The notes: a model not told the origin generated them from the letters alone. DNA of 64,000 bases from Allodiplogaster sudhausi (GCA_945643635.1 CALZFC010000105.1:426001-490000); one strand, 5' to 3'; numbered from the stretch's first letter, positions 21,295 through 34,165 are shown. Translations and numbers: made by a program.

Positions 21295-24249
21295 GAGAGG
21301 AGAAGGAGAGAGAGAAGGTTAAGAGAAGAGAGAAAGGTAGAAGAGTAGAGAGATGAGAGCAAAAAGCAAGTAATGAAAGGAAGGAAGTATTTATCCTGTA
21401 GTTAATACAGTCTTAAAACTAACGACAGAACAATATGAGAGGAAGTTCGTCAACATGTGAGGGATGCTTCTTCGATTTCAATCCCATGCCAAAGGGTTTG
21501 AGCAGAGAAGAAAGTTCTTGTGGTCTATCCCGCTGCATAGTTGTGTACTAGAAAGCAAAAATGCTAACACTCATCTCTAATAACTAAATTATATCCCGAA
21601 AACCTGAATATGATTCATGAGGTTGCCTTGGGCAAGTCTTTTACTCCCTCCTCCATGAATTGCCGCTCTGAGAAGCTCCACGTGCACTGAATGAAGTTCA
21701 CCAGCACGATTATATGAAGGCGAGTTAAAAACTAACTGTTGGTGTACTCCTTGAGATGCTCGATGAAGATGTGCAGAGGCTGCCGGTCTCCAACCTTTTC
21801 CCGCAACCAGTGATTGTGAGTCTCAGCACTGTTCGTAGTGCAGGGCAAAAGACCCCAGCCAGCCATGATTCTGTTCCGGATTCCAAAGCGGGAGATGAAC
21901 GAAGGAAGCTTGCCGTCAATTCTAAATAAAACCTAATTCCATGAACATATTGTTCCTTCAACTAACATAGTTTGGATTTCTTCTGGGAATGATTGCTTGA
22001 GACGATTCCATTCCGACCGGCAGTGCGATTCGTCTGCGCAGTCCAAAAGTCCCCTCGACTTCACTCTGCTCACCAGCTGCACCGATCCGATTAATAGCTA
22101 AAAGGAAATGTTTAAAGAAGAATATCGATATGAATCACGTCACAAACATCAGCCACGCGACTTCCATGTTCGACATGCAATGTCCTTTTAAGCGCTTCAC
22201 GTGCATGCAATTGACATCCAGTGTGTGTGGCCATGCTAGCAACGCTTCCCTAAACTACTTATTTGAAGCGAAAACGAAAGACATATGGAAACAACCTTGA
22301 AAAAGCCTCTAAATGCCAATTCTCCGTCAGTCGTAAGTGATCTCATCCTCCGGTCACCGTAGCCCAGTCGTTCTAAGTGACGTGACAGCACTTCGGCGAA
22401 ACACTAAATCAGTTCTGCTAGCTATAGGGATATAAAGGAGAAAGATGCGTAAACCTGATAGTCTTCTGCAGATCGACCAACTGTAATGAGAGTGGCTGCG
22501 ATCTCCATGGAGTACTTGCCGGATCCGCTTCTGAACTTAGCAGCATTCGAGTTTTATTTATTTCGAAAGCGCTAACTTAAAACTCGTATTCGCATAAATG
22601 AGAGGGACGACAAGCGCATTTGTGAAGTTGAAAGTGCTGTCTAGCATGCACATCCCTTTGGCGAACCCACGAGATGGATACCGTGCATCTAATAATAGAA
22701 TTGTAATGTAATTCGAAAAAGAATTGAGTGCATACTTATTGCAGTCTCCATCTCTTGTGATGGGAGCAGAAGTAAGGCTTCATCCTCCTCTCTTGCTCCG
22801 ATTAGCTCAGAAATCGTTGGGAGAGATGCTCCGAAGATCTAGGAAAAGAACATACATATAAGTTAAGATAAGCTCCTGAAATGAAAGCTGACTGATAGTT
22901 GTTCATCGGAAAAGAGGACGTAGATGCTCCTTTCTCCTTTGTGCATGATCTCCTTTACGTAGTCGCCTTCTCTATACATCTTCGTCAGCTGGTCAAAGTC
23001 GATGGCAGCCTTGCGTCCAATTCGCATTTTCAGTCGATCGGGCACATTCTTCGCAACATCGTTTATCTTTAAAAAAAAAAGCACCGCGGAGTTGCGTTAC
23101 TGCCTACAAATCGAACCTGCGAAAGAGATAATTGTGGGAATGAAGCAGCAACAGAGAGCGGAGGTCTATACTTCAGCTCTGCGGCGACAGCGTCTTTCTC
23201 ATATACTTTGATCCACTGGAATAAATATATAGGAGAAATCTCTTGCAAACGATACTAGCATACAGGCTTGCACGACGAGACATCAAGTAAATTCCCTTGC
23301 TCTGTGTACACATAAGAGATGATCGCGTAGCCACCGAAGGGAGTTCCCTCTTCGTCTTCCAGAAAATGAATCTGCACTCATAGACCACATTAAAAAGACT
23401 TCATAGATTAAGCTAAATGTACACCTTCTTCTGCAGGCGAGGCAGGGTCGGCTTTATCCACTTTCTAGAGTGGTGAACGTAACGACCCAATTTATCGTGG
23501 ACGAATTCCGAGCCAATTTTCGTTGCCGGGAATCTTTCATACTTCGCACGGGTGGCTGAATAATTAGCAGATACACTTAGCGCCCATTTTACCGGATGGA
23601 TAAAGTGAGATGAAGACAAACCTCCGTGCTTATTCCAAGGTCCTGCTGAGTCGTTGGACAATGCGCGAACTGATTTAGAATCGGTAATTTCGACAAGATA
23701 ATGGTAGGCATTCTTCTCCCCAGAAGGTGGTGGTAGAGAAGGGGAAGCTTTATTGATCGAATTCGCATCAACACTACAAACGAATACATTCGAATGACAT
23801 TTAGTACGATGTAGTAGGATAAAGCTTAATGTTAACCCTTTTCCAAGACAACGAAGATACTCATTCCTGTCCAAGTCGTGGCCTCTGTAGCAGATATTTC
23901 CTTCAACATCCCTCATCGAAAAAGCATCGGGAAACAGCGTGCTGTCTTCTGCACTCGCATTTGTCTTGCGATCAGCCAAAAAAATGCTAAAATAAAATGT
24001 TGCCAATATATCTCACGTGGATGTCTATTCTCCTGACCTGCCAACCATGACGTTTTCATCAGCAGCAAACTCGCCGAGTGGATCATCGCTCCATCTTCCA
24101 AACTCTCTGAAGGCACTTATCGTTATGGTAAACAATAAATTCTGCCTACAAACTTACCTTTCCACAGCTCGGGAAGGCGTTATGAGTTCATCGAACGTCA
24201 CCTTTTGTCTTACTGGTGAAGAGAGAAAGAAAAAATCGTCTTCTTCCAT
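20278..24249 (-). CDS. MULE transposase with FLYWCH-like N-terminal zinc finger, multi-exon
   Basis: Starts at ATG 24249 (CTTGCAG lies 4 nt upstream). Exon 1 is 24158-24249; later exons continue in frame (EFGRWSDDPLGEF; NICYRGHDLDRNEYLRCLGKG; KCHSNVFVCSVD), giving a Tyr-rich Cys/His motif like FLYWCH DNA-binding fingers. The middle part has MLDSTFNFTNALVVPLIYA (first catalytic Asp region of MULE DDE domains), then TLITVGRSAEDYQVFAEVL and RMRSLTTDGE, then GRxGIRNRIMAGWGLLPCTTNSAETHNHWLRE. At least 14 exons with 45-60 nt introns. The C-terminus (to the TAG at 20278) is not recognised. I saw no clear inactivating stop, but I did not close every junction. Confidence 0.8.
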
Positions 24250-24335
24250 TATTCTGCAAGCAAGCAACAATAATAAACAAACATTAAATGGTTTACTTGA
24301 AAAGGTATTTAAATAGGAAGTCAAAAAGAGCCGCG

Positions 24336-24474
24336 TAAGAATTGCGTGTTTGGGTGCACTATAGGGGGCAAGATGAACTTTCCAATAGTATGTTGCGTGG
24401 TGTAATTTGCGAAGATGAACTTTCCTATAGATGAACGAGATGAACAGACGAACAGATGAACTTTCCTAATTGCC
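24336..24474 (-). repeat. right terminal inverted repeat of the MULE
   Basis: Reverse complement of 19913-20050 with one extra C in the CCCCC run and a few substitutions (for example TTCGTCTG for TTCATCTG). Confidence 0.92.
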
Positions 24475-24612
24475 GCTGCCGCCGTCGTTTATCTTAACAG
24501 TGGTTTCCTTGAGTGCAGTTTAAATTAAATAATAATTACGAACGTAATTAGTATTAAAAAAATTAAATGCAGCACCGATAGAAATGAGAGTATTTTATAC
24601 CAGAAAAGCGGC

Positions 24613-26098
24613 ATGACGGACACTACTACGAGGCGCACTCGCCAGTACCAGACTGAAGTTGCGGAAGAAGTGAAAGAAGAGGTCGTAGAAGCGTCTCCAT
24701 CACCCGGTTACTTTCTACTTTTCCGTTTTCCTCTGATTAAACAGCAATGCTAAGTTTATAGACGGACTTGTAAAAATGCGTTCACTTTTGATGAATGGAC
24801 CGAATAATGAAACATTTCCAAGGACACGATTGAGTGAATTTGTTGTAGTAAAACGAAGTCGCGCTCGGAAGATCTCCTTTGAAAACGTAGAGACGACATC
24901 AACGGAACGACGGTCTGCGCGTGGAAGAAGAGAATCTTTCGATGCTGAAATGTCATTTCTTTATGTTTTATTTCCATAGTCAGCAATTTTAAAATGTCTT
25001 CTCATTTCAAAAACTTTCGGGAGCTCTGCTGTTTAAAACTGGCGAGGTGATGACTTTTTGCCTGAAAATATTGGCACGTAAAGAGGAATTGGCTTCGTTC
25101 AAAAGAAATAATTGTTCCAACCCCAAATTTTCGAAATTGTTCATAAAGCTGAGACCTATTTAAACATTGATCGTGTTATTACATAAACATTATTAGATAA
25201 TGTAAGATAAGAATGGTGTTTGTTCAGTAATTCGGGCCATGGCCGGTTCCCTTGCTACGACCCCGATTGTGGATGGATCTCGGATTCTCGAGCAACCCGC
25301 AGTTTCCATATGCGAAGAGAGCACCCAAACTTCAAGGTGCTGTCCTTTTTTTGTTCATTTGTTTCCTTTACGCTTTTTTCGAAGACTTGTAACGGATTGT
25401 GAACAAGATGTAAAGAACTACATTTCAGTACTCTGAACTGGATGCTGCTTCTCAGTCAGTACAAGCTGTTCACTCGAAAAACACTGTACGTTTACCAGGC
25501 GGATACTTTTATTATTATTATTAGATTAATTTTGTTATGTTAATGAATTGGGTTTGCCATAGATTAACATTGTATTGTTCTAATTGTGTGTAATAGTACT
25601 TGTGAATGTTCTAGCCGCATACCATGCGAACGAGGACTGGCAATGCAAGCACGGCCAACTGTTCCCAGCAGGTTTCTTTTTTTATTATTTATTATTTCTG
25701 AATAAAATTTGGTATATCTATATTCTCATAATCGAACGATGAACCAGCTGAAGTCATGTCACTCATTATACTGCCAGCGGTCTTGCTTTCTTGCAGCTTG
25801 GATATGAACACGCCAATCCTCAAGTCATGGATGATATCGTCGATGATTTCGAGGAAGACGAAGAAGAGTCCGAGTTCGATCCGGACGAGCCATCTTATAT
25901 CCCGGCAAGTTTCATTCTCTCAGATCCATCCTTTTTACATGACACGATTGTTGTCATTTGAGTAAATGTTTATTACGGCGTATCATTTCTTCCATTTGGC
26001 CTCATACGGGGATCGTTCTTTTTGCATTCGTTTGTGGTTTTTTTTCGCACATTCTCAATCTCTCTTTCTCTTTCTCTCTCTCCTCCTCTCTCTCTCCT

Positions 26099-26145
<47 letters not shown>

Positions 26146-27082
26146 CTCTCGAACTCAGAATATGCTTTTATGGCATATTTTTAAATAATTTTTTTTATTT
26201 GATACTTTATTCGTGAGATTGCGAGGGATATGCCATTGTTTAGTCAGAAGAAGAAGAAGATCTTGTAATGGAAGACAAACCCGCGAAGGATCGGAAACAG
26301 GGAGAACCGGCTGTCGACGCTTCATCTGTCATTCAGAAACGACCTCGGGGACGACCTCGCAAGCCGCCTGGCCAGGTGGGGTTTGGGGAGAGAGGATCCC
26401 CTTGTGAAGAGTTCTTGTTGGGGAGGGGGGGGGGCACTTGGCGAGGAGTTGTAGTTGGGAATCCTGAGTTGAGGGTATCTCTGTATCAGGAACCTGGCCC
26501 GCGCTCTCGTCTCCGAATTGGAAATGCCGAAGGACGTTATGCGTGCTACGTGGAAGGCTGTCGATGGAAAGGTCTCTATCGCTCCATTCGATCTGCCCAC
26601 ATGAGAGCGATGCACAAGGTTATTCTAGAAGGGTAGTGATATGATAAGAAGTTGCTAGCAGGACTGGGTTAGACCTCCTCGCTTCGTGCTCAATCGGATA
26701 TCTCGTCACGGAGAAGTCCTTCCAGCTGGCCCCACCCCTCGCTTCTCTTGCCTCGTTGAAGGATGCCCCTGGAGAGGCAATTACAGGTTACTTCTTTCGT
26801 TCTTCTTTTCTGGATTGAGCATGCGTTATACTTTCGTATGAATATATTCATGCATAATTTTGACAGGGCGAGTAGATCTGCTCACATGAGGAATGCACAC
26901 AAGGAAATACATATGCCGAAGAGGAGAGCTCAGCCGGTTTGCGACGTCTTTCTTTTGTGCAATTGACTGAGTGGAGATGTTTGCAGGGCGGCTACGTGGA
27001 GAACGGTCGATATCCCTGCCACGTTCCAGATTGCGATTGGCGTGGGGCTTCTAGGTTTCAACATCTTACTTTACAACATAAC

Positions 27083-27157
<75 letters not shown>

Positions 27158-29732
27158 TATGTACTTAGAAACGCTTGTGGTTTATTGGCGGGGTTTGCGC
27201 GGACCGGCGTCGTGGGCGGTGGGGGTGAGATTTTCTAGTGGGGTTTTTTTAGGATGGAAAATGAATATTGGGGCTACGTTTTGGTATTGGTTTGGGATTT
27301 TTGGGATTTGGGTTTGGGGGTGGCGCCAGCGGTCAAAGTTGCAACTTTTCGGTGCGCGCTTGCGCTGGGTTGGCCACTTTGAGCGTTTGCATCTTTTGAA
27401 CGGAGAGGACTTGGGGAATGAAAAAAATATGAGCCGATAGCCCATGTCTTAATTATTAAGATTCCTTGTTGGTTTGGTGATAGTGCCTCAGGCGTGGCCA
27501 AATTTTGACCCCCTTTTTGGCCCTTTTTTGATTGATTGATTGATTGATTTATTACGTGTCAAGCACGTGTTGATGAATAAGTATGTGATGTGATGATAGC
27601 AAATAGCGAATAGTGATATGGATAGCAATTGAGAGTGGTACAAGAGTGAGATTAATGCATTGGGTGAGTAGCAGGAGAGGAGAGGGAAGAGGGGTTGGTA
27701 TGCTTTGCTAGGGCATTGAAGGACTTGGCGGCCCTTATAAAGAAGGAATGGTTTCGGATGGAGGAACGGGTAGAAGGGTAGGAGAGAAGGAAGGACAATC
27801 CGCGAGTGCGAGAGTTACGGAAATGGAAATAGTGGGGGACACGGTCAGAGATACGTCTATGGCCAAAGACGAGTCTACGCGCAAGTGTAAAGTCGACATG
27901 TTGCTCTGTATTTGCTCACTATCTCGAAAACGCTATATGAAACATGTCGATTTTTTGTCCTTATTCGAAAGAACTCCTCGAAATACACCATCTGACATGG
28001 TTTCCTCCCCCCTCAGGGCAATAGTTTTCCGGCAGCGATCGATAATGTAGCGAACCCATTTTGTTAGGAGCGAACATTTGAAAAATCAATACTCGGAGAT
28101 TAGTTATTGGAGCGGGTTGGGACATTCATATTATTGAACAGTTTTACGAGAGCTTTGAAATGAGACTACTCCCGTTTGGTTGGGATTCCGGGAAAGTACC
28201 CTGAGGCTGCCGTGAAATGTCGAATTTTTGAGAGGCCATTTCCGCTGCTGTTTTTTCTCGGATGTTGGAGTTATGGCAACATGTTATATATGACTCTGTA
28301 GCTCTCGAGAAGGCGAACAACTTTCTCATACAAAACTTTTCATACAACGACATTTTTGATCTACTTTTGGGGTCAGAATGTTTAGGCCACTTTTTCGACC
28401 TTACCTATCACTGACACTTTTTGGGGCATATTTTTATTCGAATAGAGCCAACAATTAGCTATCGAATGATAGGTTGAGCGTCGGTATTCGTTCAGGCATT
28501 TTCGAGATATGAATTATTTTGTATCTTTTTGGTACATTTTCATCGAACGCAGATATTCTAACGACCCCGGTTCGGACTCGCGCGCGGGCAAACCCTTTTG
28601 CGCGTTTTTGTGTGAACCCTAATTAAACAAAACCAATGCTAATACATAGCGGAGACTCCAAGGGAGATAATGGGCAAAGATACTGAAACCAAGTCCCCCC
28701 ATAGCTCCGCTAGTATATAATATTATTCTTTACGTTATCTTCGAAAAAAAATGTAAAAGAAATTATTTGCTACCATTTCAAAAATTAATAATCCGAAAAA
28801 TCTAGCCATTTATCTGCAAATGAAACTCACTCTTCCCTTTTCTTGGAAATTAGCTCAATTTATTGGGTACATCGATGACTCACTTTGCCAAAGGAGCTTT
28901 TAGGTCTACCCGCTCACAACACATTCGCCGTGAGCATGACAACTTTGTGAACACTGTTTACTCGGCCAGAAATGTCAGTGCTGGGGGGGGGGGGTGAGAA
29001 AGGCAGCTGAAGAAGTGCTTCAGGTGCCTTGCTCCGACTGCCCCGCCTCTCTCATGTCTCACAAACTATTTGTCGACCATATGGTTTGCGAGCACAATGT
29101 CGGTGGAATCGTGCAGAGAGAGTTCGCAGATCCGAGGGATTACGAGGTTCTACCTCTCACTCTTTCTCCTTCTCGCCTTTCTCTCTTTCTCTCTGTCACT
29201 CTTTTTCGTCTCTCCTTTTCTCTCTCTCTCTCACTATTTCTCCTTCTCGCATTTTCTCCCTCTCACTCCTCGCTTTATGTCCAAAGCTTTTCATATTTCT
29301 ATCTTTTTATAGGAATGGTTCGATGCTGTCCAGGATTCCTTCTCTATTGATTTTATCAAGAGAATGGGTGTGAAGCAAACTGCTCAGTACCAGGTTTCAT
29401 TTAATTTGTTTTCTTTTGCAAACCTTTTCCAAATTGCAGGTCCTGTATCTGTACTGCGCCCGCGGAGGAGGCTATCGCGACCCTCGCATGCACAGGTTCC
29501 CCTCTCATGGCCATCTCTTTCTACACTACTGTTCATTCATATCATATCATATGAATTACATCCTAAATAATAGGTACAACCGAAACGCGCTGAATCCTAT
29601 TCGAAATGAGTCAAAGAAGCGAAGTGGGCGGATGTCTATTGGCAAGTGCGGCAAGAACTGCGCTGCCTTCTTGCGGGTTCCTCATTTTCTCTCTCTTTCT
29701 CTATCTCTTTCTCTCTCTATTTCTCTCTCTCT

Positions 29733-29778
<46 letters not shown>

Positions 29779-32700
29779 TCTTTCATTCTCTTGGTGAACG
29801 GCAGTTTTTGTCTCAAGGTACTGAACTGGGTGGATGGCCGTCTGACAGTGATTGGTTGTGTGGAACACACTGGCCACCGCATGGGGACTCCCCTCCTCCG
29901 ACTCGGCCAGGTTCGGCCTCTCTTCATTTATTTTTACATGGGCAGTCTTTGAGATGGAACGCGAGGTGATGGATGAGTATCTCTATGTTATGGACACCGC
30001 GACTCCACTCGAACTCGTTCTGGATCGATTGAGAGAAAGTGAAGGACTCGTCATGGATGGCTTTGAAGTCCGTGACACTCGGGTCTGCTTGAATTGAAGA
30101 TGGAATCATTGCTTTCTCAGGTAACTGAGAGGACAGCCGAGTACGTCAAACAGTTCGTGAAGATTAATGACAGTGAGGTGAGTCTGCAATCTTGCTTGAC
30201 CTGTAGGGAAGAAAAGGGTCCATGTAATGCACTTTGGTTTTTGACCGGTTTTGACCGGCCAAATTTACCCCACTCTTATAACCTGAAGAGATAAGGTACT
30301 TAACAGAGACCAATTAAAAGGATATTTTGAATAAATAACGTCATTTTTGCAGAAATTTTTTCCCCTGACCCCCCTTTTTTTTACCCTGAACCTATTATCT
30401 GAGCGGCATTTTGTTTGGATATTCTTATTTTTAGAAAAAAAAATTTTTTTTTGCTACCCCACCCTGATTTTCGAGCCCATTTTGGGTTTACCCCACCCTA
30501 CTTTTCCGAGCCATGCATGGACCCTTTTCTTCCTTGTTGGCCTGTTTATTTTCATTTAATATATTCTTAAGGTGGAATCTCTTCGAGAATTACTGAAGAT
30601 GAAGCGATTCAAAAATGCGGTATTTCATGTAAACCTCCCTCTCGATCAGTTCGGCCAAGGATTCACTCTTGGTTTCTGTCTTTGCTTGCTATGATCTTTC
30701 ACGAAAGTATTCAGTGACTATCATGGTTTTAATGTTTTAATCGAACAATAAGCCACCAAGCGATTAGTCAACTTTAGAATTAAGGGCTTCAACCGTATAT
30801 CTTGGTGTTCCGTTTTAAGTTGTTTCTTTTCTTCTTGGGGATTTATTTATATTCTATTGAAAAATACAAGCCGATTAGTGAGTTGCTGTGGAGAGCAACC
30901 GATATTTCTGGCATGCTTTATTTCAGTTATTGTTTTGGTAACGATGGTCACATGTGTTAATTTGAAACTATTTATTTGTCAACGTAAATGCTTTTTTTAT
31001 CTGGTTGTATGAATTAGGGCGTCCGCTATCAATAGCCAGTCCCAAACGGCTCAATCAAAAAGTTTGATATCGAAAACATTGACCGATGCAGTCATTTTAG
31101 GAATAATGACAGCAAAGATGCAAGAACTCTGGCGAAAATTTTCAACGAAAGCGACTTGCATTGAAGAGGTTTTATTTTGTAAGCTTTCATTATGTGAAGT
31201 ATCAGGGGTTGCTACTTTCTCGGTAGTTTTCTTTTAATTTAAGGTGCGCTTGGTCCTGAACAACTGGGATCTGCGAATATTCCTTGTTTTGGTGTTTGAT
31301 CAAAGTCAGTTGATTCTATCGCAGTCCTCTTTGCTGTTCTGGTGCTGCCCATTCAGTTAAGGGGGAAGCATCTTGCAGATGAGATTCCTCGCTGCTGCGC
31401 CGTGTACTTGACTCATTCACAGGATCGCCAACCACTCTTCGACCGACTTTATCAAGTGTTCGATCAATTCTCATACTCCCTTCCTATCTTTCTCTTTACA
31501 TATAATGTAATATCAGGTATAACGTGCCCCCTGAGACAATGGTAACAGATTGCTCTCCTGAATACGATGATCTCTCTCAAGCCACTTGGGGGAATGCATC
31601 ATTCCATATGGAACACCAGGTCAGATATTTGGTCTAGCCTTTTTATTCTTTTCAGTGCGTAGTGCCTTCTCACTCTCTTTCTTTCTCTTTTTCATTTTCA
31701 AGTTGGCGGAATGGCACTTGTTGTCTGAATGGGCGGCGGTGTGTGATCAACTGGTGGGCAACCGAGTCGACCGCTTCTCCATAATCTGTGCACTCCGACG
31801 ATGGATACGGTAGAGTTTTTCCTTCTGCTTCCCTCTCGTATTCTCCACTAGTCATGTTCCTCTTTAGAGCGTCGGACCAACTTCTCTTCGAGACCCTGAT
31901 GCAAGAGTTGTTCGAGGCTCTTCGGGAGATGGAATTGGATGAGTTGGCTACTTTCCTGGACAGCCAAGTCACTGAGCCTCACTTCGCCAAGAGGTTTCTA
32001 CTCTCATACTTTCTTATTAATTCTTTTCTATTACTTAGATGGTCGCCGCTCGCTCGCCGTAATCCTTTGACCGATCACAACAATCCAATGCTTGAAATCT
32101 CGTGCAGGTTTGCTAATATATGGATCGATAAAGATCTACCAATATATTAGTCAGCAAGAGTGATATTTTGACAAGGTGTGGAAATGAGATTGCAGGGTGA
32201 AAATAGCCTTGCAGGATGTTGCGAGAGAAGTATCTAAGTTGCGAGTTGTGCAAGCGGATCGACGAGTATGTCGGACTCGTGCTCGATCGAATTCACGAGT
32301 TCAATTCTTCCCAGGTTCTATTCCTTCTTTCTGCTTCCATTCACGAGCCATCTCCAGGTTGGCGCTGTCTACTCTCTCCACTCGGCTGAACCAGCCAGGC
32401 CCATTCCTCTGCAGGACTGGCATGATGATCACCAGGACATGTATGTCTGCATTCTAGGAAGAGAGAGAGAGAGAGAGAGAGAAAGAATGGGAGACGAGAA
32501 GAGAGAGTGGGAGAGGAGAAAGAGAGAAAAAGAGTGGGAGAGAGACAGGAGTGGGAGAGGAGAAGGAGAGAGATGAGAGTGGGTGAGATAATGCCAAATC
32601 ATGGTATCCATTCCAGGCGGTACATTTCCGTGAACGAAGCAGGTGTCATCCTGGAAAGAATGAAGGACGTGAAGAATGATGATATCGTTCATGAGATCGA

Positions 32701-33366
32701 GGTACACTAAACTGCACATGATTATGTCACTTTATTGTGATGATGATTTCAGTACATCGAAGAAGGAGAAGTGGAAGGGGAAGAAGACGAAGAGTTGATT
32801 GTAGAAGGAAGAGAAGAGGAGATTGTGGAAGGAAGAGAAGAGGAGATTGTAGAAGGAAGAGAAGAGGAGATTGTGGAAGGAAGAGAAGAGGAGATTGTAG
32901 AAGGAAGAGAAGAGGAGATTGTGGAAGGAAGAGAAGAAGAGATTGAGGGGCGGCCTGTTCCTCTTCTTTCTACTTTCACTTCTCATGTGAAAAAAGAGGG
33001 TCGCGTCGCTAATATCGAGTTGGTTTTTAAGGAATCTTTTTTTTCTTCAGTAGTTTTGTAATAATCCTGGTTTCAGTATGAAAGGAACTGAGGAGAGGGA
33101 AGTGGTAAACGTAGAGTTGGGAGTGGTTGAAGAAGTGGTGGAGGACGAAGGCATCTCTCCTCCCATCTCCAGTGCCCTCCCTTCTTCTCTTCCACGCAAC
33201 TGATCATATCTTCTAATGTAAGATTTGGGAACTTGCCTGGACATTCTGACATGAATTGTTGAGTATTGCAGCCATGATAAGCAAATTCTTTCATAACTTA
33301 ATGGATATCATTTTAATGCAGGGCGATGTGAACTGTCCTGACTATGACGATCTCAGCAAGTCCTAA
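24613..33366 (+). CDS. AT-hook / C2H2 zinc-finger protein with MULE transposase-like domain, possibly domesticated
   Basis: Candidate start ATG 24613. Four similar fingers of the form RxxCxxxxCxWxG-xxR-SxHMRxxH lie at about 25232-25335, 26520-26620, 26680-26925 and 26985-27053 plus 28903-28960. Between the first two are an acidic exon (25797-25906) and an AT-hook KRPRGRPRKPPGQ (26336-26373). Then come a finger PCSDCPASLMSHK..DHMVCEH (29030-29100), a WRKY/FAR1/GCM-like module (YLYCARGGGYRDPRMHR, KCGKNCAAFLRV, DGRLTVIGCVEHTGH), and a catalytic-core-like VTDCSPEYDDLSQATWG with WHLLSEW. This order resembles MULE transposases, yet no TIRs flank it. It ends in an acidic repeat tract and GDVNCPDYDDLSKS, stop about 33366. 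Some junctions (30.6-31.3 kb) are unresolved; it could be two genes. Confidence 0.6.
27054..28902 (+). other. 1.85-kb intron splitting the fourth zinc finger, with probable insertion
   Basis: The finger CHVPDCDWRGASR ends at GTTTCAAC (about 27054) and resumes after TTTTAG at 28902 with STRSQHIRREH, so everything between is intron. It holds (TA)n at 27086-27153, GT-rich sequence, a (TTGA)n run at 27531-27550 and otherwise unrecognised noncoding DNA. It is by far the longest intron in the window, which suggests a mobile-element insertion; no TIRs were found. Confidence 0.6.
32795..32945 (+). repeat. in-frame 24-nt coding repeat (VEGREEEI)
   Basis: About six copies of an 8-residue acidic unit V-E-G-R-E-E-E-I near the C-terminus of the AT-hook/MULE-like protein. 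GTA and GTG alternate at the Val codon, so the real unit of expansion appears to be 48 nt. Confidence 0.9.
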
Positions 33367-33581
33367 TGCTAACAGTACTAGCCTTGCAGCAATGTATATT
33401 TACCGCCTCGAACACTGCTTAGATATTGAATACGTTGCCAGCTTTGAATAAAAAAAATTAAAGTAATAAAATTTTATTAAAGGCAGATTATTAATTAATT
33501 TCTGAGAGTTGTGTTTCTCCCGTGCGGTATCTTTGATGTGGAATGGAAGAAGAGTGAGTGGAAAGAAGAGTGGAAGTAGAG

Positions 33582-33997
33582 ATGGCCTCGACAATCGATT
33601 CGATCCCTCGAGACTTGCGGAATCTCCGTGCTTGTCTGCTGTGTTCCCTGGTCAAGAGTGAAGAGCAATTCGAGGCCGACGGCTGTGACAACTGCGAGAG
33701 GGCGTTGCAGATGAAAGGAGACGCGGAGAAGGTCGAGGAGTGCACGAGGTTAGCCACTTCGGACACGGCCATCTCTTTCACTGGCCCTTCCATTCCAGTG
33801 CCAACTTCGATGGACTGATCGCTGCGATGAAGCCAGAGGAATCGTGGGTCTGCAAGTGGCAGAAGACATCTCGCAAAGCTCGCGGTATCTACGCCGTCTC
33901 CGTGTCTGGCACTCTCTCCTCTGCCATAGTCTCTGAACTCAAAGCAATGGGCATTCGATACAAGCCCAGTATGAGAGAAACAGCTGAAAAGGCCTAG
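33582..33997 (+). CDS. SPT4: transcription elongation factor SPT4
   Basis: Two exons, 33582-33748 and 33799-33997, with a 50-nt intron; 121 residues (human 117). Start ATG 33582 gives [20 protein letters not shown]. Four zinc-binding Cys form CLLC (18, 21) and CDNC (35, 38); the C-terminus [17 protein letters not shown] and [10 protein letters not shown] matches SPT4. SPT4 pairs with SPT5 to form DSIF, which binds RNA polymerase II clamp regions to aid elongation. The 3' two-thirds of the gene lie in a 550-bp tandem duplication. It converges with the TTBK-like gene. Confidence 0.95.
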
Positions 33998-34165
33998 GAA
34001 GAAGATTTCCATTCATTCTGTACAATTCCCCTTTTTGTGTTCACTTTTATTGTTATTTATACGAGTGTGAAGTGAAGAAATCTTGGCCGGCGTCGAGTTG
34101 ACTTTTCACTACACATGCTACTCCCAATCGTATCGACCATCCAGTTCAACTCCAGCAGTTGCTTC

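Larger units (their letters stand above)
19904..24483. mobile_element. complete Mutator-like element (MULE) with target duplication
   Basis: Element body 19913-24474 (4562 bp), ends GGCAATTAGG...CCTAATTGCC, flanked by perfect 9-bp direct repeats GCTGCCGCC (19904-19912 and 24475-24483). Inverted repeats of about 138 bp (19913-20050 and 24336-24474) differ at only a few positions. A 9-bp duplication plus long TIRs fits MULEs (8-11 bp). The element encodes a multi-exon transposase on the minus strand. High TIR identity and intact duplications suggest recent insertion. Confidence 0.93.

Noticed and set aside
27086..27153. Promoter TATA region
   Set aside because: It is a simple (TA)n run inside an intron that splits a zinc finger.
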